A program made the translations under genes and the position numbers. From contig JAKAEZ010000007.1 in NCBI GenBank assembly GCA_021819825.1, positions 1-64,000 of the forward strand: a DNA stretch of 64,000 nt. The letters run 5' to 3'. The notes beneath the pieces are model-generated. The model was not told where the DNA came from and made no database searches. It saw nothing but the letters and a program-made list of their open reading frames with translations. Positions 54,579 through 61,386 of the stretch are shown in pieces; position 1 is the stretch's first letter; each line of letters starts with the position of its first letter. The stretch is from Planctomycetota bacterium (GTDB lineage Bacteria; Planctomycetota; Phycisphaerae; WQYP01).

Positions 54579-54688
54579 CGACTCGGCAGCATGCTTTCAT
54601 TTGGCGATTTCCGACCCGGATTTCCGGCGGTGGCAGATTGGTTGGAAGCGTGATGCCAGCGGTGTTTCTGGCAACGAAAGGAGCAACC

Positions 54689-55366
54689 ATGACACCCTGT
54701 GACCAAACTAATTCCACATATCGGGATAATCGGTGGAAGGCTCTGACGGTTCTGACCGTCGTATGCCTGATGGCATTTCCCTTGTGGCTGCATCAGGCAG
54801 TCGGCAAAGACCAAGCAATTGGTTTTGTGGTTATTGATCCAGGGCATGGCGGAATTGATCCGGGAACACGCAGCAGCACGGGTGTGGATGAAAAGACGAT
54901 TGTTCTGGCGGTGGCAAAGGATATGGTTCCCCTGCTTCGGCATGACCATATCAAGTTTGTCTTAACACGCGACCGGGATAAATATGTGAGTCTCAGTGAT
55001 CGCGTGCAGATCGCCAATCGCCCGGGCGATCGCCTGCTGCTAAGTATTCATTGTGACTATTTCCAGCAGCGCGGCATGGAGGGTTTTACCGTGCTTTACG
55101 CGCAAGGCGCTTCACATGATTCCCAGGTGGCTGCCCACCTCATCGCGGCAGGGCTGATCCATGAGGGTTTTAACTGCCATGACGTCCGTATGGACACCCG
55201 CAGACTGGAGGTTCTGGATAAAACCAATTGTCCAGCGGTGCTGGTGGAGCTGGGGTTCATGTCTGATCCGCATGATTTACGCTATCTCACGTCACAATCA
55301 GGCCGGCAAAAGCTCGCTGCCGGCCTAGTGCGAGGCCTTAAGGCCTATTTGCATGTGACACGATAA
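54689..55366 (+). CDS. Secreted N-acetylmuramoyl-L-alanine amidase (amidase_3)
   Basis: This is a 225-residue protein starting MTPCDQTNST at 54689, with AAGGAG 6 nt upstream. A membrane/signal segment (ALTVLTVVCLMAFPLWL) precedes the amidase_3 domain: VVIDPGHGGIDPGTRS (zinc His), ISLRDRV-like VSLSDRVQIANR, LLLSIHCDYF (second His) and LVELGFMSDPHDLRYL (catalytic Glu). It should cleave the MurNAc-peptide bond in the periplasm. Its promoter carries the response-regulator-type direct repeat. Confidence 0.88.
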   Translation: MTPCDQTNSTYRDNRWKALTVLTVVCLMAFPLWLHQAVGKDQAIGFVVIDPGHGGIDPGTRSSTGVDEKTIVLAVAKDMVPLLRHDHIKFVLTRDRDKYVSLSDRVQIANRPGDRLLLSIHCDYFQQRGMEGFTVLYAQGASHDSQVAAHLIAAGLIHEGFNCHDVRMDTRRLEVLDKTNCPAVLVELGFMSDPHDLRYLTSQSGRQKLAAGLVRGLKAYLHVTR

Positions 55367-55400
55367 AGCATCGCACGGCAAAATATCGGTGCAATCAGCC

Positions 55401-55433
55401 TTTCACGTTCCTTTCATGGAGGGATGTTAAGTT
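55401..55433 (+). promoter_or_regulatory. Direct-repeat promoter of the His-rich protein
   Basis: TTTCAC-GTTCC-TTTCAT at 55401-55417 is identical to the site at 54546. Ten nt later a TTAAGT hexamer (55428-55433) serves as a -10-like site. Confidence 0.6.
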
Positions 55434-55485
55434 AAGTCGATGCGGATTGAATTGTTCGATCCGTGATTTATTCAGGGGTGCGGTT

Positions 55486-56148
55486 ATGAATCGTAAAGCA
55501 TGTCTTATTATCGGGGTTGTTGGATTGGCTTTAGCAGCCAGAGGCACGCTGCCCGTGCGGGCCGATGCGCCGGACCATGGGGAATCCAAGGTGACCATGG
55601 CGCAATTGCCGACTGCTGTGGCTAAGACGCTTACGCAGGAAGCTGCGGGCGGGCAAGTTGGGGAAATTGATATGGCCGTCGGCGACCACCGAGTCACATA
55701 CGAAGCCGATGTGGTTATCAGCAAAATGCCCTATGAAATTAAAATATCCATGGATGGCACGCTGCTGAAAAAGCACCTAAGCGATATGGATCTTACGATG
55801 GCTGAACTCCCCGCTGCCGTTGCGGCAACAGTCAAGCAGGAAATGGGCAGCGGCAAGGCCTCCGATATCGAGGAAGATTACACTGATGCTGGAAGTGCTT
55901 ATTACAAAGCGACCGTGAAGATCGGCGAACACGCGTATAAGCTCAAAGTGCTGCCCGACGGCACGTTGCTGAAAATCAAACTCAAGAAAGAAGATCACGG
56001 CGACCATGAACATGGCGATCATGCGGATCACGGTGACCATGGGGATCATGGCCATGCGGATAAAGATCATGGAGATCACGGAGATCATGGCCACGGTGAT
56101 GGTGATCATGGGGATCACCATCATGGCGATCATGGCGACAACCACTGA
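55486..56148 (+). CDS. Periplasmic PepSY-like protein with His/Asp-rich tail
   Basis: This 220-residue protein has a signal peptide (CLIIGVVGLALAARGTLPVRADA). Two related PepSY-like repeats follow: TMAQLPTAVAKTLTQEA ending MDGTLLKKHL, and TMAELPAAVAATVKQEM ending PDGTLLKIKL. From about residue 167 the protein is almost entirely His, Asp and Gly (GDHGDHGHADKDHGDHGDHG type), a classical divalent-metal binding tail. It probably buffers metal ions in the periplasm. It lies in front of the two-component system and shares its promoter motif. A strong terminator follows. Confidence 0.8.
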   Translation: MNRKACLIIGVVGLALAARGTLPVRADAPDHGESKVTMAQLPTAVAKTLTQEAAGGQVGEIDMAVGDHRVTYEADVVISKMPYEIKISMDGTLLKKHLSDMDLTMAELPAAVAATVKQEMGSGKASDIEEDYTDAGSAYYKATVKIGEHAYKLKVLPDGTLLKIKLKKEDHGDHEHGDHADHGDHGDHGHADKDHGDHGDHGHGDGDHGDHHHGDHGDNH

Positions 56149-56178
56149 CCGCCGGACATAAAAGCATCCTCCTCCCTA

Positions 56179-56222
56179 AGCAGGGCTGGCCCGTGGCGCT
56201 ATGGGCTGGCCCTGCTTTTTTC
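56179..56222 (+). terminator. Rho-independent terminator
   Basis: AGCAGGGCTGGCCC, a 10-nt loop and GGGCTGGCCCTGCT pair with only a central mismatch, followed by six Ts. The terminator ends the transcript of the His-rich protein. Confidence 0.8.
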
Positions 56223-56462
56223 AGTCATTTACGACATTAATGCCGCAGATCAGCTTATGCAGGCTCGATCGCGCTTAGATTTGACCCCGGTACAAACTGG
56301 GTAGGTACATCGCACACTTCAGATTTCCTCTCCAGGGGCCTGGCCGAGTAATTGTCGGGTTACAACAGCGATTGCTGGGACAGGCTTCTGGCAACTGAAC
56401 ATGAAGATCCGATTAAAGTGATATTCTTTGGTCCACGCCCGACCGGATCGTGATCATGGGCT

Positions 56463-56495
56463 TTTCATCTTCCTTTCATAAACTTCCTTTATAAT
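56463..56495 (+). promoter_or_regulatory. Direct-repeat promoter of the two-component operon
   Basis: TTTCAT-CTTCC-TTTCAT at 56463-56479 is followed 10 nt later by TATAAT (56490-56495). The repeat replaces a -35 element, the arrangement seen when OmpR/PhoB-type regulators activate transcription, so the system probably autoregulates. Confidence 0.65.
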
Positions 56496-56557
56496 TATGT
56501 GCTTGGTCGCAGTTGCCGTTTGCCTGCTTCCAAGGATGGGTGTTGGCAGGTGCGTTC

Positions 56558-57232
56558 ATGCGGGTACTGGTGGTTGAAGATTTTAAGACGCTAAGGGAAT
56601 CCATCGCGCAAGCTCTGCGCGAACAGACCTACGTGGTCAATGAAGCCGGTGACGGGCGGTTGGCCTTATGGCACCTGCAGAGCGGACATATTGATGTGGT
56701 CATACTGGATTTAATGATGCCGGGGATCGATGGCTTTCAGATACTCAAGGCCATGGAACGCATGAAAGCCCGACCTGCGGTACTGGTTCTGACAGCACGC
56801 GACACTGTGGATGACCGGGTCAAAGGATTGGATGCGGGAGCCGATGATTATCTCACCAAGCCCTTTGCCCTGGAGGAAATGCTGGCCAGAGTCCGAGCCT
56901 TAACGCGGCGGCGGTATAAAGTGGCATCATCGAAACTGACCATCGGAACCTTGGCCATAGACCTCAACGCCCGGCGGGCTTTCCGGGCCGGGGTGGAAAT
57001 TGAATTAAGCGCCCGGGAATATGCCATACTGGAGTATCTGGCCATGCGGCAGGGGGAAATTGTCTCACGGGCTGAAATTTGGGAACATGTGCATTGCGAC
57101 GATTCGCCGCCGGAAAGTAATGTCGTGGACGTATTTGTAAGCTTGCTGCGCAAGAAAATTGACGCGGATTCGCCGGATCGACTGATTCACACGCGGCGCG
57201 GACAGGGCTATATGCTTGGGGCAGGCGTTTGA
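56558..57232 (+). CDS. OmpR-family response regulator
   Basis: This 224-residue protein starts MRVLVVEDF at 56558. The receiver domain has the acidic pair E7/D8, phospho-acceptor D51 (VVILDLMMPG), Thr in LTAR and Lys in TKPF. The C-terminal winged helix (from about 125) has SAREYAILEYLAMRQGEIVSR and FVSLLRKKID...TRRGQGYML. Its stop overlaps the kinase start (TGA/ATG). It probably activates the promoters with the TTTCAY-N5-TTTCAT repeat, including its own. Confidence 0.94.
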   Translation: MRVLVVEDFKTLRESIAQALREQTYVVNEAGDGRLALWHLQSGHIDVVILDLMMPGIDGFQILKAMERMKARPAVLVLTARDTVDDRVKGLDAGADDYLTKPFALEEMLARVRALTRRRYKVASSKLTIGTLAIDLNARRAFRAGVEIELSAREYAILEYLAMRQGEIVSRAEIWEHVHCDDSPPESNVVDVFVSLLRKKIDADSPDRLIHTRRGQGYMLGAGV

Positions 57233-58773
57233 TGGGGTCCATCCGACTACAGTTGACGCTCTGGTGCGGAGTGGCCATCGCACTGATGCTTGCGGTGCTC
57301 GGCGTAAGTTTGTATCTGACGCTGCAACATTCTTTGCAATCGCAGTTTAACGCCTCGCTTGTCGCTCGAGCCACCCTGCTTGTGGATACGCTGGATTGGG
57401 ACCCGCACCGCGGATTCCATGTCAGTCCCGATTTTACGCCCGTCGCCGGCGGCGGCGCGGAGGGGACGCCCCGCTATTTTCAGATATGGAGCCTGCAGGG
57501 AAAATCAGTGCTGCATCCGGCCACGCTGGGCAAACGCAATTTGAAATTTCTCACGCCGGCTCGCAATGCCGCCAAGTTTGCCGCCGTTGACTTGCCGGAT
57601 GACCATGATGGAAGAGAATTGGCGATCCGCTTTCGCGAGGGAAATAGTGATGGTGATGAGCATGATCATGATCATGATCATGCTCATCACCATGACCGCC
57701 ACGACCCTCTGGGCGATACTCACAAAAACCGTTCGATCCACACCTCAGCGGCCGAACATATTGGACAAGATTATATTCTCGCCGTGGCCCGTCCCACGGA
57801 TGATCTGGACAATGCGCTTTCCAGTATCGCCTGGTCGCTGGCGGTTTACTGTTCTTTGGCGACATTATGTTCGGCGGCTCTCATTGCGTGGCTTTTAAAC
57901 CGTGGATTACGCCCGGTAAATACGATTGCCCAGCAGATCGCGGGCGTGGGTGCCGCGCACCTGAAAGATCGCATAACCGCGGAAAATATTCCGCGTGAAC
58001 TGATTCCCATTGTGGATCGTCTTAATAAGTTGCTGGAGCGCGTGGAAGCGGCGGTACTCCGTGAAAAGGCGCTCACCGCCGATATGGCCCATGAGCTGCG
58101 AACGCCCCTGGCCGGCCTGCGCACCGGCGCGGAACTGGCGCTAACGCGCTTACGCACCTGTGAAGAATACCAGCGAACATTGCGGCAGTCGCTGGATATC
58201 AGCATTCAGATGCAGGAGATGGTGGAAAATCTGCTGACTCTGGCCCGGCTGGAAGCGGGAGCTTGGGGGCAGGCGGCGGAGAACTGCCGACTGGATCAAA
58301 TGACCGATCAGCAATTGAAGGGCTGTACCGCGAGAATTAATTCCCGCGCTGTGACGTTGGATAGTAGTGGTATTTCTCCGGCCGTTGTTAAGGCCCCGCC
58401 GGAGTTGGTGCTGCTGGTACTCCGCAATGTGCTGGACAATGCGGTCAGTTATGTTAATCATGGAGGCACGATTCGCGTGGTGCTGAAAAGTGAATCCGAC
58501 GCGGTGACATTAACGGTGGCTAACACGGGCAGCGCGATTTCAGTGCAGCAGTCGCAGCAGATATTTGAACGCTTTTGGCGCGGTGATGATTCCCGCACGG
58601 ATCAGGGCCGGCACAGCGGCTTAGGATTATCCATTGTGCAGAATGTCATGCGGCAAATCGGCGGCAGGGTGATCGTTGAATCCGCCGTCGGCCAGTGGTT
58701 TACTATTGTATTGTTATTTCCAAAGCATGGAGGCGATGGATCGCATGACAATCCGGGACATGAACGCCTGTAG
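57232..58773 (+). CDS. Sensor histidine kinase with His-rich sensor loop
   Basis: This is a 513-residue membrane kinase. Helix 1 (LTLWCGVAIALMLAVLGVSLYLTL) and helix 2 (about 195-218) bracket a periplasmic sensor of about 160 residues. Within it, near residues 141-165, is HDHDHDHAHHHDRH, encoded by a short CATGAT-type tandem. A HAMP linker, the H-box DMAHELRTPL (His about 286) and a complete ATPase domain (NVLDNAVSY, FERFWRGDDSRTDQGRHSGLGLS) follow. The His-rich loop suggests sensing of zinc, copper, nickel or cobalt. It is followed by efflux genes. Confidence 0.9.
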   Translation: MGSIRLQLTLWCGVAIALMLAVLGVSLYLTLQHSLQSQFNASLVARATLLVDTLDWDPHRGFHVSPDFTPVAGGGAEGTPRYFQIWSLQGKSVLHPATLGKRNLKFLTPARNAAKFAAVDLPDDHDGRELAIRFREGNSDGDEHDHDHDHAHHHDRHDPLGDTHKNRSIHTSAAEHIGQDYILAVARPTDDLDNALSSIAWSLAVYCSLATLCSAALIAWLLNRGLRPVNTIAQQIAGVGAAHLKDRITAENIPRELIPIVDRLNKLLERVEAAVLREKALTADMAHELRTPLAGLRTGAELALTRLRTCEEYQRTLRQSLDISIQMQEMVENLLTLARLEAGAWGQAAENCRLDQMTDQQLKGCTARINSRAVTLDSSGISPAVVKAPPELVLLVLRNVLDNAVSYVNHGGTIRVVLKSESDAVTLTVANTGSAISVQQSQQIFERFWRGDDSRTDQGRHSGLGLSIVQNVMRQIGGRVIVESAVGQWFTIVLLFPKHGGDGSHDNPGHERL

Positions 58774-58855
58774 GCCGACCCTGCCGCATTGGCTGAATCA
58801 GAAAAGTTGTACCGCCTGTATCGGCGAGGGACTATTGCCAGATATTTTCCGCGTG

Positions 58856-60286
58856 ATGTTTTCCGCCCCGCGAAAACGCAAGATTTATATGCTTAGCGCC
58901 GGGCTTTTTTCTTGTTTTCTGCTGTTGGCGGGTTGTCAAAGTTATCATTCCATTCCGCTGACGGAGGCGCGGGTCAATCAGGCACTAAAAGTTCCGGTAT
59001 GGAAGCAGTTGCGCATTTCCGCCCAACGTATTCGCGGCATCGGGCTGCCGCCGCTGCCACTGCGGCCGACGGGCGGCATCACGCCTAATGAGGCGGCGGT
59101 CATCGCGGTGATACTTAATCCATCGCTGCGGGCGATACGGGATCAGCGCCATGAGGCCGCCGCACAGGTCATACAGGCCGGCATTTTGCCCAACCCGCAA
59201 GTGTCGGAATCAACGGCGTTGGTGACTGGAGGGTATCGTACCGGCACATTTACAGGTTACGGTCTTGGTGTGAACTGGGATGTTACACGATTAATTGATC
59301 ACGATGCCCGCGTGGCCTCGGCCCGATACCACCGCGGACAAGTGGATCTGGATGTGGCTTGGCAAGAATGGCAAACGGCTCAGGCGGCCCGGCTGGCGGT
59401 CTATAATCTCGCGGCGACAGAGGCGCAGTTGCATCAGGCTCGCCTGGCACAGCGCGAGCTGCAAAACAATGAACACGTGGTTCAGAAAGCCTATAATGCA
59501 AGTCTTAATACTATTCTGGATTTAAGCGCTGCCCGTGCCGCCAGCCAACAGGCACAAGCGCTGGTGGAGTCTTTAACACAAAAACGTGACCAAAATCTTA
59601 TTCGCCTGCGGATGGTTATGGGCCTGCCGATTGATGCGCCCATCCGCTTAAGTCGCACCATTCGGTTTCCCGCACGCATTGCCTTACCACCGGAGCGCGC
59701 TATTTTAAAAGATTTGCCGCGACTGAGGCTGGACCTGGTGGCGTTAAAATTGGGATATAAAAGCCAGCAGGAAGCCCTGCGGGCGGCGGTGCTGCGGCAA
59801 TTTCCGCGTTTAAGTCTGGGGTTTCAGCAGGCCAGCGACACGACCAATGTGCACACGACGGGATTCGGCGTCACGATTGACCTGCCCATCTTCGATCGCA
59901 ATCAGGGGAATATTGCCATTGCGAAAGCGACGCGCAAGTTTCTTTATGACAGCTATATTGCCCGCGAATTTGCCGCCCGATCCGCTGTGGCCATGGCCTA
60001 TTCCGATATTCATGCGTTGGGGGCGCAAATTGCAGCCAGCGATGCGGCGGTAAAAAGTCTGGCGGAGCTTGTGCAAACGTATCAGCAGGCGCTGAAGTTC
60101 GGCAATGTCGATATTGTCAGCTATTACACGGAAGTGGACCAATTAATTCAAAAGCGGATCAATGTCATTCAGCTTAAAAACCAACTTGAACGCAATCGTA
60201 TTGCACTGGCTCTGGCCGCCGGCACGTATGTGCCGGAAATGCGATCCAACCGGGCACCTGCGCAACAAGGAGCAACCAAACCATGA
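58856..60286 (+). CDS. TolC/CusC-like outer-membrane efflux lipoprotein
   Basis: This 476-residue protein starts MFSAPRKRKIYML at 58856; longer frames run into the kinase gene. A signal with lipobox (LLLAGCQ) gives a lipoprotein, as in CusC-like proteins. Two outer-membrane efflux repeats follow, with coiled-coil hairpins (AAQVIQAGILPNP; QARLAQRELQNNEHVV) and the second half starting around FGVTIDLPIFDRNQGNIA. It is the outer-membrane duct of the pump encoded by the next two genes; its stop overlaps the next start. Confidence 0.9.
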   Translation: MFSAPRKRKIYMLSAGLFSCFLLLAGCQSYHSIPLTEARVNQALKVPVWKQLRISAQRIRGIGLPPLPLRPTGGITPNEAAVIAVILNPSLRAIRDQRHEAAAQVIQAGILPNPQVSESTALVTGGYRTGTFTGYGLGVNWDVTRLIDHDARVASARYHRGQVDLDVAWQEWQTAQAARLAVYNLAATEAQLHQARLAQRELQNNEHVVQKAYNASLNTILDLSAARAASQQAQALVESLTQKRDQNLIRLRMVMGLPIDAPIRLSRTIRFPARIALPPERAILKDLPRLRLDLVALKLGYKSQQEALRAAVLRQFPRLSLGFQQASDTTNVHTTGFGVTIDLPIFDRNQGNIAIAKATRKFLYDSYIAREFAARSAVAMAYSDIHALGAQIAASDAAVKSLAELVQTYQQALKFGNVDIVSYYTEVDQLIQKRINVIQLKNQLERNRIALALAAGTYVPEMRSNRAPAQQGATKP

Positions 60287-61386
60287 CTCGATCCATGATT
60301 AGACTATCCTGGGCATTTGTGCTTATTTCCGCACTGGGAATCGGCGTTGTAGTCTGGCGACAAACAGGTCCCCGGACCTTCGCGGCAAGTACGGCGCACG
60401 CACCGGCGAGCCACCAGCGTCCACGGGTGATTGCCTATGTCAAAACCGTGCCCGTGCGCAGGCTGAATATCTCCGCTTCGGTGGTGGCTTATGGCACGGT
60501 TGTGGCGCGGGCCAGCTCCATTCGCAATGTAGCGGTTCCATTTAATGCGCAGGTGCTCCGCATTCTGGTGGCCGGGGGGCAGCACGTCAGAAAAAACGAA
60601 CCGCTGCTGCAACTGGAATCAACGAATTCCGAGCTGCTGCTGCTGGCGCAGGCCCGGAGTTCGGCACTTTCCGCGGAAGAACAACTTGCCGAAGTCAAAC
60701 AAAAATTTGCCTTGCATCTGGCTACACGGCAAAGCCTTCTGGCGGCCCGGCAGGCCCGGAAACTGGCACAGTTGAATTTAACAAACCTCAAAACGCTGGG
60801 GATCGGTGGGCCGCGTTTAATAAAAGCCCCCGCCGGCGGTGTGGTATCGAAGATACTTTCCGGACCTGGACAGATTGTTTTGCCCGGTGCCCCCCTTCTA
60901 CAACTGGTGTCCTCTCGAAATATTGAAGTCCAGTTAGGCCTGGAACCGGAGGACTCCATAAAAGTACGGCGCGGGCAAGCCGTAGCGTTGACACCCGTAG
61001 GCGAACCGGCAACGCACCAAATTCTGGGCCGCATTTCCTTAATTACGCAGCGCGTCAATCCGCTGACCCGGCTGGTGGATGTGTTTGTCACGCCGCGGAT
61101 ACACTCGGGGCTGCTGCTGGGGCAGTATGTGGAAGGAAAATTAATTATCGCAAAAGCTACGGGACTGGTGGTTCCGCGGGCGGCAGTGTTACCGGTGGGA
61201 AATGCCCAGGAATTATTTACCGTGCGCAATGGCCGGGCGGTATTGCATCTGGTGCATATTGGATTAACCAACACGCGGTATGTGCAACTGCTTAACAGCA
61301 GCGTGACGGCGGGTGAGCCGGCGGTGGTTGTGGGTAATGCGGAATTAACCAACGGAATGGCGGTTACAGGGACGTTTAAGCCATGA
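60283..61386 (+). CDS. RND efflux periplasmic adaptor
   Basis: This 367-residue protein begins with a membrane anchor (LSWAFVLISALGIGVVVW). The lipoyl-like half domains (VPFNAQVLRILVAGGQHVRKNEPLLQLES and later KAPAGGVVSKILSGPGQIV) flank a short alpha-hairpin, then a beta-barrel. This is the membrane fusion protein of RND systems. It overlaps both the outer-membrane gene and the pump gene (ATGA), so all three are translationally coupled. It carries no His-rich or metal-binding N-terminal extension of the CusB type. Confidence 0.92.
   Translation: MTRSMIRLSWAFVLISALGIGVVVWRQTGPRTFAASTAHAPASHQRPRVIAYVKTVPVRRLNISASVVAYGTVVARASSIRNVAVPFNAQVLRILVAGGQHVRKNEPLLQLESTNSELLLLAQARSSALSAEEQLAEVKQKFALHLATRQSLLAARQARKLAQLNLTNLKTLGIGGPRLIKAPAGGVVSKILSGPGQIVLPGAPLLQLVSSRNIEVQLGLEPEDSIKVRRGQAVALTPVGEPATHQILGRISLITQRVNPLTRLVDVFVTPRIHSGLLLGQYVEGKLIIAKATGLVVPRAAVLPVGNAQELFTVRNGRAVLHLVHIGLTNTRYVQLLNSSVTAGEPAVVVGNAELTNGMAVTGTFKP

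Noticed and set aside
55777-56145. Minus-strand frame rich in Met, Ile and Val opposite the His-rich tail
   Set aside because: It is the reverse reading of a His/Asp/Gly repeat, which gives hydrophobic codons by necessity. There is no ribosome site and no domain.
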